A stretch of 64,000 nt of DNA from Trichomonas vaginalis G3. Its lineage: Eukaryota; Parabasalia; Trichomonadida; Trichomonadidae. Positions 50,891 through 63,500 of the stretch are shown piece after piece (the stretch's first letter is position 1; each line of letters starts with the position of its first letter). The stretch lies in the NCBI RefSeq assembly GCF_026262505.1, contig NC_067205.1, positions 11,036,001 to 11,100,000 of the forward strand, given 5' to 3'. The position numbers were made by a program, and so were the translations under genes. The notes under the pieces are model-generated. The model saw nothing but the letters and a program-made list of their open reading frames with translations. It was not told the DNA's origin and ran no database searches.

Positions 50891-51934
50891 GGGTGCACAC
50901 GAGAGGATCATGTAAACTTCAGAATTTAGAACCTTATTTTTAGGCATTATCTTGGCTACCTATTTAGGCTCGAAAAGCAAAAAATATCAAAAAATACAAC
51001 TTGACTCCATTATGACCCTTTCATGGAGGTAGTTTTTATCCGCTAGTATTTTCCCTTTGAATCTCTTTACAATTCGAAATCAAATTCAAACCTCAGTAGA
51101 AGAAAGGAAGAATCGACTTACTACGGTTGTAATACGAATAAATACATATATTTAATTATTTTTATTTACATAATAATTGTTTGAAGCTCATATTCCATCA
51201 AATTTTTAAATAAAAACATTAAAATGTTGAAAATGTTCATATATTTTAATAGGGTTTTGGCACTTTATTGAGGAATTACTACATACATAGTCGAACTGAA
51301 CTTGGTATTTTGAAATTTAAATTATTTATCAAAATTAAAATTTAACTTGAAATTTATAATTATTTAGTCATATTTTGCATAATTCTAAGTAGATTTTGTA
51401 AAAAATCAAGAAAGAAAAATTTTAACGTGCTTTATTTTTTCTTTTTTATAATAATACATATTATTATATAATTAACATATTCATAATGTTTCACCCTTTC
51501 AAAAATATAATCCTCCTCCTCCTCTCAAATAAACGTACATACGGGTGGCCTCTTTTTTCAAAAAATTAAAATTTGAAATTTTGGGCTCAAATATTAGAGA
51601 TTTTTTCAATCTTCAACGATATATGTTGTCTATATCAGACCTCCTTTCTTTTTGATACTTAACATTGTTCCTAAATCTTAGCCGTTAAGGCTGTTCTGAA
51701 AATATTTTTTTTTCGAAAAAATTCGAAAAAAATTCTTAAAATTCAAAAATCCCTTAATTACTGAGGATTTTGGAAAAAAGTTTTTACATGAACATGTGTA
51801 TATTATATGAAGTATATTGATAAGGTAAAAATCAAATTTTATTGCATATTCATCGAGAAAATAAACTAACGAATCCCTCAAAATTGAGAGGGTAATCCTC
51901 CTCCTCTCAAATAAACGTACATACGGGTGCACCC
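50891..51934 (+). mobile_element. TTAA-flanked DNA transposon, copy 2 (1,044 bp)
   Basis: TTAA at 50887-50890 and 51935-51938, same ends and orientation as copy 1. Differs from copy 1 by only a handful of substitutions and small indels (for example an extra TCC unit near 51512-51525). Inserted into a minus-strand surface-protein gene between its membrane segment and its cytoplasmic tail. Confidence 0.9.
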
Positions 51935-51938
51935 TTAA

Positions 51939-54270
51939 TGGATGGAAATGATATAATAGTAAGTAGTGAAATAGAGCTATAATTAGCTATTTTATTAGCT
52001 TTCGGTTTTAATTTGTTCAGTTTTTGAAATACGTTTTTATATTTAGATATTTTCCCTTTTGTCAGTATCAACGTAATGGAATTAGATTCATAACATTTAT
52101 TAGACGTATCACAAACCTTTGCTTTGACAATTTTTACCCCTTCGTTCATGATTAGATCTGATTCAAATTCTTCTGTGAATGGTGTGAGTGTCCAAACATC
52201 AGTGATTGTTTTGTTATTTACTTTAATTTCATCCTCGTTAAAGAAAAATGTAAGAGAAATATCACTGTTTTTATATGCACATATATATTCACCTGAAATA
52301 GAAAAACTTCGGTTGTTGATTCGATCAATTTTGTTTGGAGTTAAATCATATAATCTGATAATTGGATTTGGATATACAATATTAACAATTTTTGATTCTG
52401 AGAATGGAAAAGATTTGCCTTTTAAATCTGTGATTGAAAATTCAATCAAATTTTCACCTTCAATGAATGAATCATCAATAGAAATTTTAATTGAACAAGT
52501 ATCATATGAATCATCTGGGATTGTATATATATGCTTTTTCGAATTAAAATCGCCGTTGATTATCTCTTTGAAAATTATTTTTCCTGAACCGTCAATATCT
52601 CTAATACGAAACTTAATTTCAATGTTGTTGTCAACATATTTAATATATTCCTTCTTTGATGAAGGAATCATTGAAATAGAAGGATCATTATATAAATATT
52701 TCACATGAAATCGTTCAACTGTTCGATTCTGTGTCGTATCATAAACACTAACATTCAGATCGTAATTTCCTTCTCGAATTGCATCTGATAGAGGAATATT
52801 AATTGAAAATCAATTAGAAATTATTGTTCCAAAATATTCTTTATTGTTAAATATAGCTTTAATTCTGGCATCTGTATTTTCTGTACAACTTTCAAAGTTT
52901 CCCTTTATTTCGATTTCTCTATCAATATTGTTTATATATTGATTCTTCGGAGTTCGAGTGAATTTAAGAGTTGGTAATGGTACAATAACAGTAAAGTTAT
53001 TAGATTGTATAATTTCTGATTTAAATTTGTAAGTATTATAATCATAAAAACTGATAAAACATAAGATGCTGTAATTCTGTGTCTTATTTGGCAATGGCAA
53101 TGGCATTGAAATATTAAATTCATATAGGAGTGGGTTTTGATTAATTCGATATTGCTCACTAACATTTATTATCATAAACTGTATTTCGCTTGGATCCAAG
53201 GCATAAAATATTATCATTTGATATGGAGGATCTTTCACATAAATATATCCATCGATTTTTGGGTAGGAACATACATCAAATATAGTCATTCTGCCAGAAA
53301 TATAGCTCAGATTTGGCTTGGTATAAATTGGCATAAATCTTAGCGTTGGATCCACATAAAATTGGAACATTAATGAGGGTCCCCCTTTTTCTGATTTTGC
53401 TCTTAATGTCAGAGTATGATTGATATATGGACCATGGTCCCAGGGATGTATACTAGACGATCGTTCATATGCTTGTAAATCACCTGGTATATCAACAAAA
53501 ATAATAAAATCTGCATAAAAGAATCCATCATTGGGATTGATTTGAAATGGATTAATATATCCGCCAGATATTATTGGCCTCGAATCAATTTGATAAGATA
53601 TACTTGGTTTGAAATTGGAAATATGTTTTATCTTCCCTATTATTAGATATCCACTTATTTGATCTAATTGCTGATATCTAGTATACTCCTTATCAACAAT
53701 TAATTCTGGTCCTATTGTTTCTAATTTGAGTTTATTATTTTGTGATTTGAAAATATTTTTTGTTGGTTTAGAATAACGATGATAATATTGTTCAAGTTCA
53801 ATGAAAGAAATATTGAATTCGGACTTTGGTTTAATAGTAATGTTGTCCCATGAAATATTGATAGTATCATATTTGTTGTTATTATTATTTATGTTATCTT
53901 CGGATGAAAAAATAGTTGAAGAAGAAGGGGAGTATGAAAGTTTAAGTAATTTATCTTGTTTGACGAATCTAAGAATATTGTTGTCAATGTCTTCAAAAAT
54001 AAATGAATCTGAACTGTAATTGAGAAGAAGTTCGAAATTGATGTTTTTTGAAAACGAGTTATTGTTGTAAAGTCTGTAAATAAATCGATTGTTTTCTTCA
54101 TCAGTATTAATAATGATGTTATCATATATGTTTTCTGAAAAATTGACCTCTTGGTCTTTAACTTTGACAAATGATGCAACAAAGAATTCACTTAATCCAA
54201 ATCCTTTCTCTGTGAATTTCCTATTTAGAAATCTTTTGATTTTTTCAGACGCATCATTGCTTGATTTCAC
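51939..54270 (-). pseudogene. 5' remnant of a decayed Ig-like-repeat surface-protein gene
   Basis: One frame runs from 54270 to the transposon at 51939, broken by an in-frame TGA at 52808-52810. Upstream of 54270 the frame shows another TGA (54289-54291) and no ATG, so the 5' end is lost. The coded protein has beta-rich repeats (FTRTPKNQYINNIDREIEIK, then FSINIPLSDAIREGNYDLNV after the stop) related in style to those of the protein at 24063-29309, followed by a weak hydrophobic segment (NYSSISLLTIISFPS) at the transposon junction. With missing start, stops, a transposon and a frame offset beyond it, this is a decayed copy of a type I surface protein. Confidence 0.8.
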
Positions 54271-54502
54271 ATTATCATAGAGATATTTTCATGTAATATC
54301 TGAAATTTCAAAAAATTGTAATTGTTAGGGGTGTGAAGCGTACAAAAAATTGTTTGTACTTTCACATCATTTTTCACAAGTTATTGCTTATCAAAAATTG
54401 AAAAACAGAAAAAGTATGTTTAATATAAAACTTATTTTATATAAATATAAATCAAAATAAAACAAAATTATAAAAAATAAAATAAAATAGAAAGTATAAA
54501 AA
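54271..54502. other. Intergenic spacer
   Basis: About 230 AT-rich bases between the decayed surface-protein gene and the end of the TRRAP-like gene; only the non-ATG upstream extension of the former is visible. Confidence 0.5.
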
Positions 54503-57500
54503 TTAGAACCATGGGAAGTAGTGTTTTGGTAAATCTGTTGCTTTCGTGGCTTCAATGACATCAAGGATGTTCTGGTACCAGCGAATGCAGCTGTCTTTAG
54601 ATGTGTTGCATGGATGTGGAGGTGAAAATGCAATAACTCTGTTCTCGAACTGTTCAGCCATCGAATGAAGTTTATAGAAATCACCTGACAATGAGTTGTC
54701 GCTGTCTGTAAGAATCTGGTGGAGAATGGCTCTCATAGCGGAGATTTCCATAACAAATGAATGTGCGGCGGCGGCCATAGCAAGTGAGAATTCGCCTTCG
54801 AAGTTTGGACCATAGAATCGAGCATAGTTCTTAGACATCCTGAAGTTCGGACATCCTGGACATTTGCCGATGCCTGATGGATCAACAATCCTTGCTGATG
54901 TAGCGTTGAACAAGATACAGCATGTCTCTGCTGTAGGATAATCAACTGCAAGAAGATTGCCGATGACGGCAGAAATAGCATGTGAACGCATGAAATATGT
55001 TCGGAATTTGACGAATGATTGGATATCCCACTTCGAACTCATGTATTGCAAAAGAGCGGTGTCGGGTAATTCATTGACATCTCTTTCTGATTTGATGAAC
55101 TCGTCGATGTACATTCGCTCATGTTGGACGAAGATCTGTGAAAGACTCTTGTATTCGGCAGCAACCATGATCATAGCGTAATCTTTGCCAATCTGGAAAT
55201 ATTCGTAAATAGGATAATTGATGTTTCTGATTCGTGATAAATATGTTGCTGACATGATGTCGTGTGCTGTGTATGTGAAGTTTGTGAATGACTCCATGAA
55301 AACGGCTTCGAGTGATGACCGAGTAGGACTGATGATGATAGTAGTGTTGTTGCCTTCTGATGACATGAATTTCATCAACAAAATGTTGTCGTTGATGTAA
55401 TCGAAATTCTTGTGCAAATAATACAATGAAATGTGTGAATAAATGTCATTGTGTTTCTTAAGTGTCAACATGTTCCCGTTGCTGACTTCCATGAATGTTC
55501 GATTGATCTGTTCAATGACATCGAAATTGATATCCAATTCGAAATATCGTTGAACAAAACCTTCGATGTCGTTCTGGTTTTGTTTGCATTGTGAATGGAA
55601 CTGACAGAAATCGGAGATCTTTTCAACATCAACAATATTTAATTTAGAAGCTGCTTGTTGCAATGGATTAATGTATCTTCCAACTGTTAACAGTTCATTA
55701 ATGTCGATTGTTGTTGGATCATCGACATATAAAACTTGTTCAACAAATTTACAAAGAACATTAAAACGAGCAATTTCTCTTGGATTATTTTGGAAAATTA
55801 ATGAACAATAATTCTCGAAAACTTCAAGTTCACGAAGTTGTGAAGGAGCATTATCATTTGCCCATTTCCTTTGTAACAAGTCTGCAACGTCACGAGCTTC
55901 TAACTGTTGTGCAGAAATCAATGCTCTTTGTGGCATTTCCATGAAAATATCATGTGCCAAATCAAACAACCATCTGTGTTTTCCGAGAGTGATGAAATGC
56001 TGCAACCATGTTCTCCAGATATAAGTGTTATCTTTGGCGAAGATTCCACTGTTGTCTTGAACACTTTTGATGTATTCTGGAGTTCCTGTTGTTGCCGCGT
56101 GATTAATCAATGTCAACATCATTGCAACAGCTGTGTGTTTCCTTGCGTAACTTGGTTGTGTCACAGCAACTTTCGCACAAGCGTTGAAGACAGTGGAAAA
56201 CGTTTCTGGAGATTGGAACGCCATGAAAACATTGAACGAGAAAATCATCATCGAATACCACTCGTTATTCGTCATTTTGTTTTCTTGGATGTTTCGTCCC
56301 ATTGTTTGGAAGAAATTGGAGATTTGTTCACTTCCTGCTGCAACTAATCCACCTTCTGTGAATCCCAAAATTGTTGGTAATTCATAAGCGAAACTTGGTT
56401 GCAACAAAAGGTAACATGGTGAATTTGGAATTTGGTCGGCCATTCTTCTCTTAGGAATTGCGTGGACATTTGAAATCATTATTTCATAACCAGTGAAAAG
56501 AGAAGGAGAAATCAACTGTGACATGTCTAACAATTGATATTTCTCATTACGTAATGACTTCCTGAAAATATCCATTGCACACATGATCATGATAACTCTT
56601 TCTTTCTCGAATATTGATTTGTATTTCCTTTTCGTCAAGGAATAAATCAAATTAGAAAGTACTCTTTGTTCAGCTTCTTGTGTTGGCTGAACCAATTTGT
56701 CCCTGCACTTCTCGCCCATGTCCCTGAGTGCTTCGATTGTTTCATCAACAGCGTTTTCTGTCTTTCTCATCATCAAGAAAACGTTATTAACTAATTTGTT
56801 CGTTTTGTTGATGTTGAATCTGTTTTGCATCGATTTCAATGCGAAAAGAACTTTGCATTCCGGCCTTGGCATATCTTGGAAGACAATATCAGCAGTCTGG
56901 TATTGTTGTAGCATTGTTAGAGCTGCGGCTGTTCTTTCTTGGTTGCTCCATCTTGGAGAATAGAATGAAAAGATTGCATCGTTATTCACATTCGGTTTGA
57001 ATTTTTGAATGGAAGGAACTTCATCGGCATCAAAGAAAGCGGAAGACATCAATGGATCGAAAGAGTACTTCAATGCTCTCTCAGCTGTGTTCAATGGAAC
57101 TTTGATGTGTTTAATGTAAAATGTGTGAATCAATGCTGATAAAATCTTGACATAATATTTCTTGTTTTTGATTGATGTCAAAATTCTCAACAAATCAGCG
57201 AATTCATCTTGATTTTCTTCGTTTATAACATTGATCAAAACTGTTTCAATCAGTTCATCACCAACTCTCGTCAATAAATGACTCAAACTAAACAATGGAT
57301 AATAACAACCGTCTTTTGGTGTCAAAACCGCCGCGATAACCGGCAAAAATCTGTCTCTCCAAAGAGAAATATTCAAATAGTTTTTGAGTAAAAAGGCTGC
57401 CTTTGAAATGTCTTCTAACGGAAGATAAGATTTGATGTGATCGATTGCATTGATTCTCATTGGATTATCATCAGAACTTGCTGCGATAACGTAGAGGTTG

Positions 57501-60500
57501 AAGATTTTCACGGAAATGTCAATTTCGTATTTTTGACAAACTTCAATGAAATCTTCATATAAATAGCTTGAAACATTGAAAGCTTTTTCGATGACGAAAT
57601 CAATGATCATTTCTTTGGATGTCGGACAAACTTCATCGCTCTTGATTAATTCACTTGCCATCTTCATAAATGTCGTTTCATTTTCAGGTTGGTCTTCAAT
57701 GTGATCGAAAACAAATTTGAGTAAAATTTGTTGGTCATTATTCAAATAATCCGTTGAAAGAACGGTTTTGACAAGGTATTCAAAGTATCCTGGCAAATAA
57801 TTTGGATTTACTTTTGGATAGTTAGATAACAAGAAATCCAAAGTATTTGAAGAGATATCAGATAAATGGAATCTGACGAGATGATCAGTGAACAACAATA
57901 ATCTTGAAGTATTTCTCGTGTTGAAATTCAAAACTAATTCCTTGAAATAATTCAAAATTACGTTTTTCATTGACAAAAAGAATTCCTTGTTAATGAAGAT
58001 ATGGTCAATTAACATGCTGTAGATTGGTTTATAAGCAGAGATGTTTGGATCAGTGAATCTAATAGCGCTATCGATAATTTCAGCCTTTTGTGGAACATCT
58101 CTTTCGAAAATTTCCGGCCAATATTTCAAAGAAATCGCGAGATACATCAATGAACATGAATTCACTGGTAACTTGACTGCTCTGACTATACTTGAGTCAA
58201 TGGAATCTTTGCTGCCATGTTCCATGATAAAAGTGACAAAATTGATCATTAACTCGTATTTTTTGAGAGCTTTGATATGATCCATGAAAATCAAAGCAAT
58301 TTTTACAAGTTCGTTGAAATTCTCGCCTTCGAAAATGAGATCCTTATTGAGTTTGTTCAGTTTAGTGAACATCCTGATTACATTGGATTTTTCTGACATG
58401 CAATTTCTTGAAATTTCATTAGAAATGACAGAAATGAATGAAAATGGCAGATATTTTTGTAAAACAGGAGTATTTGACAAAATTTGTCCCAATCTTATGA
58501 AATCACTCAAACTCTGTGTGTAGTTGTTGCAGTAGAGATGGAGTGATTTGATGGATTTAATTGGCAAATCCTCTAAATACTCTTTGCAGGCTTCCAAAAG
58601 TCCCAAAGAATGTTTTTGATAAGGGAATTCGAAAAATTTCGAATAATAAAACAACAAATTGAAAATTTTGTGGAACAAAAATGGTGGCAACAATTTCATG
58701 ATTTGCAACTTCTTGAGTAACTTCAAAGCATAAACAATTGTTGTAACATCTCCATCTGATATTGATTCAGAAGATATTTTAAGAATTCTTTGCAAAATCG
58801 GTTGTTTTGGTGCAGAAATTCTCAAAATTTCTTTAATTGCGTGGAATGTTGGTCCCAAATATCTTTTGTCTTCAATGATTTTCATGACACCGCTCCACAG
58901 TTTGTCGATGAAATCTGGATCATTTCTTTCGATGCATTTGATGCAATTTGGCAAGATGCAATTAACTAATGTAGGATCACATTTCTGCCATACATTGTAT
59001 ATTGCTGAAGTCAAGCCAATTGCGATTTCATCGTTGTCTTTTGTCAGAAGTTTTTGTCTGAAGTAATGATACAATTCTGACTTCTGGAAATAATTCAAAG
59101 AAAATACTTTCGTGAAATTCAAGATGAAGAAATTGTTCTTGTTCTGTGGATACAACTTGCAGGCATAACAATTGATCAATGCATATGAAATCTCTGTCAA
59201 AGAATCATAGTAATTGTCAAATGTCTTTTTGTTGTCAGAACATTGTTGATAAGTGAATTTGAAAGCATTTTCTAATCCTTCTGAAAGATTAATGGAACAG
59301 AACTTTGGATCATCAGTTAATACATGTATTAACCTGTAGATAAATGATTTGATTCCCAAACAATCCGGTCCACAATTGATTCTCTGGTAAAGTGAAGTGA
59401 AAATTGTCAAAGAAGAATCATTTGAAATCATATCATAACAGAAATCGAAAGCGCAAGGAATATCTTCACTGAACAAAAGAGCATCAACTGATTCAGCGGG
59501 ATATGTTACCATGAGTCTGATAACGTATTTCTTTACCAATTGGATGTAAGCGATGTTTTGGTTCGCGTAAATATTTACTAAACTCTTCAAAATCGCTTTC
59601 AAAAGTGGTTGGTCGTCAGAAACTTTCTTCATCAATGATCTCTTTGTGTTTTCATTAGCCAAGAATGTCTTTAAGCAAAGAGTTTTCATCATATGATAGA
59701 AAACATTTGTTGCTTTGATTCTATCCTCATCATTTTTGTTTGCGAACTCGATAATTCCCAATCCAAGAGTTTCAGCAAATTCCGGTGGAGTTTTTTCTGG
59801 AATATTTTTAACTCTTCTCGAGAATTTCGGATTTGTCGAACTGAACAATGCTGCAGGAGATGTTTCTATTGGCCTTGCAATTGCCTTATTCAAATAAGGA
59901 GTCATTATCTGTTCGATGTGGTCGTTTTGTTTGATTGCTTGCAAAGCTAAAGTTACTAATTCCGCCAACAAAGAGTTTCTCGTGTAAAAAGTGTGAACAA
60001 TGCTCAAACAAATCATCTGCAATAACTGTTGTGATCCTCTGAATGATTCAAATATACTTGGACATAATGTTACAGCCCATGAAAAAGTGACAGTTTTAAC
60101 CGCTTTTTCAATTGAACCTGATTCATCATTCATCTGGAATAACTGTGCAGATCTTCTTATTATCATATCATTTGCTTCGGTGATTGTTCCACTGAAAACT
60201 GCCAAAGTAAACTTATGATAAAAGTTTTGTATTGGACAACTTTCGAGTTCGTATAAACTGAACGCTCTGATTCTTCTGTTGATTCTAACGAACAGTTTAT
60301 TGATGATGTGTCTGATATAGAACGACATGCTCAAGGCTGATGTATAAACCATGTTAAGGAATTCATCTTTTCCTTGATCGTTTTGATTATCGACAAAAGT
60401 GTCAATAAACGTCTTGAAAAGTGTCTTGAAATAATCGTCCATGTTTTCTGATGATATATTCAAGAGCATCCTGCAATCAGCCATTGTAAACACTGTTGGG

Positions 60501-63500
60501 AGGTGCTTAATGAAATACGAGAATGTTGTCAAAACAGTGTTAGATCTGAACTTGTGATCACTCAAATCTAAAACATGATCAATGATTTGACGAACTTTAT
60601 GTTCTGTCAATCCTTTCTCGAGTAAATACTTGATCAAGTTTTGCGCCATGTCTGTAAGGTTCAAGAACATTTCGGCTTTGAATTGTCCGATTGTTTCGAA
60701 AAGTGAAATCAAGAATAAATTGTCACCTTTTTCTAATAATCTGTCACCGAATTTGATGACCAACATATCACTTAATTTCTTGGCTTTCTGTTTATGTGAA
60801 TCATTAGAGAAACAAGAATTCAAGAGTATGAACATGTTGATCAATGTTTCCTTGGAGACAAGGTTTCGTTCAGGTCTTTGTTCCAAGAAAGAATTGAATG
60901 CAACATTCAATAAATTCAATAAATGGAAAATTTCATCTTTTGAAACAACACTTAAATCCAAAATTGATTTAAGAATTGCATTCAAATCGAATCCGAAACC
61001 ACCATATTTTATTGGATTGTTTTCTTTGAATGTTGGTTTCTCAGGTTTCAAGTAGATCTTGAAGAATTGTGGTGTATGTTCCAAAATACTTTGCATTGTA
61101 TTTGGATTTGCTTTGTTCATTGTTTTGAACCACAATTTCGGAATTCTCATGATATGTTCATTGTTCTTTTCATTGAATTCATCGATACAAGAATCAATTA
61201 CTTGTGCCAAATATGTACCCGCTGCATCAATACAACCATCATCTTCAGTATTAAACGCTGTTTCCAACATCGGAGCGAAAATGTTCAAATTCAAGGCAGA
61301 TTTTGTTTCATTTGCGTATTTGAACTGTTCTCTTATAGATAAAAGGAAGGAACAACGCTCGGAATCAGTGATTCTAAATGCTCTTGGTTTAATGAAGATC
61401 CTTTGTTTCATGTCGTAATTCGATTCATCTGGATACAGTTTTAACAAAACATGAGTTATTACATCAACCATTTCCCAAATTGGTTTAGTGACTGTGAGCA
61501 TTTTCAAGTGGATGACAATACCGAAAAGAGTTATCCTGTTATATGTAATCAAGGATAGTATGAAAGGAGAATTCCGGTAGACTTGTCTCGTAGCTTGTGC
61601 AAATCTAATTGTGAAAATTACCCATTGAGAAATTAAATTTATCGGTTTAGTGTCGACAGCGAAAAGATTCGTGATTCTGTCTGGTATCTGTTCAAGCATA
61701 ACTTGTGCTAATCTCACAATCAATGGATGTGTTTCTTGGACACATATCGATTCGAAAAATTTTACTAAGTTTAAGGTTAATTTTTCTTGTTTGCAAGCGT
61801 TGAATAACTCTGTAGAAAGGGCTCTTACGATATCGTTATGGTACAAAGGATTGATCTTCTTGATTACGTCAAATAACTCTTTGAAGGACTTGAATTCGTC
61901 GGTTTTCTTAAAATTCAAGATTAATGGAGAGACATTTGGCGAAAGATCTTGGACAGACAACTTGTTGTTCAATATGAAATGGTTTACGATCAAATTGGCG
62001 TGTGAAAACGCAATTGCAAGTTGGATAAATATTCTTGTAATTAATCTAACGTAAGAACGATTTGTTTCTGTCCTGTAGTTATTGGCTTCGTCAAATACGA
62101 AGGCTTCGATAAGAGTTGTGCTGAATTGCTTGAAGAAATTGACAGTTTCTGGTAATTTCCTTTTTATTGTGTCCCAGTGAACAATTATATCTTCAATGGC
62201 TTTGATATACTTATCTTTCTCATTGAAGAATATGATCTTGTAGTTTGTGTTCAAAAGAGAGTCGAAATAATGAGAATCTGTCAAATGGCTGCTTTGTTCA
62301 GCAAAAGTGCAGGTATAATTGTAAATCTGATTTGGTATAATGTTGCTAAATATTGATGTTGGCCCGTTAAAGCAAACAGCATTGAAATTTGTTGTTTGGA
62401 AAATAATTGAAGAAATTGTATCGGCAATGTGTCTTATAATGATGTAAACTTCCCATGATCTGTTGTTTTTGTGCTCATTGAAAAGGTATTTGATGAAATC
62501 ATGTTTATAATTTGATCTTATCGGATGTTCTACGTCAATTACCCTTCGGATTGCATTGCATATCAATACTAATGTTCTGTTTTTCTGTTCTGTAGTTTGT
62601 AACTGTAAGTAGAACAAAAACATTGAGCCCCATTGAAACATTCTTTGCATATCATGGTATAATTGGCCGGAAATTTTGTCAAATTGTCTAGTAATGATTT
62701 CTATTTGACTTGGAAGTTCTTGCGTAGGCTTTTGACCAACAAATTGTTTAAATAATCCCCACCAACTCGAAAAAAAGAGGGAGATGATAGTTGACGGAGG
62801 AAATCTATCGGAACTAAGAATGGACGAATAGGAATTTAAAAGAGTAATGTAGAAATTTTGATATTCTTGATAATTTTCAGCAATATTTGCTTGTGGATAT
62901 CTAAATGCATCAGCAAGAAATGTAAGTGTCGAAAAGTTGGGATTGACTTTGGTGATTTTATCGATTATTTGGAAAATTTTACTTATTTCTTTCTGAAACT
63001 CAGCAAAAGGAAGATTTGAGCTTAAAAATGAAAGCACTTTCTGGGAATAAAACCAAGAAGGAGCTGAATAAAATGATATAGGATTCTGTTCCGTCTCTAT
63101 ATTTGTTAAAGTTTCATTAAAAATTTCTCGCGAAGTAGATATAACATCTGAATGGTTTGGTATTTCCATTAGCTGTGAAAATATCAATTCAAACAGCACA
63201 GGATCTGTATTGTTTAATTTTTCTGGTTCTGTATTTATTGAATTTCCACGGAGAAATCGGAGAAAGAGACGTAATGCTATCTCTATTAAGATTTTTTCTT
63301 GTGAGTGATATACATTTAGCTGCTTTCTAACAAAATTATCCAGCTGAAGTATAAAATCTTTGAGATTTTGATTTTGTATATCATTGTACTGGATGAACAT
63401 TTTTCTGAGCCATGTAAGAACGCTCGGTAATTGCTGTTCAGTTTGGTTTCCGAGAATTCTTTCTAATTCATCCATTTTTTGATTTTTTTCAAATTTTCGC

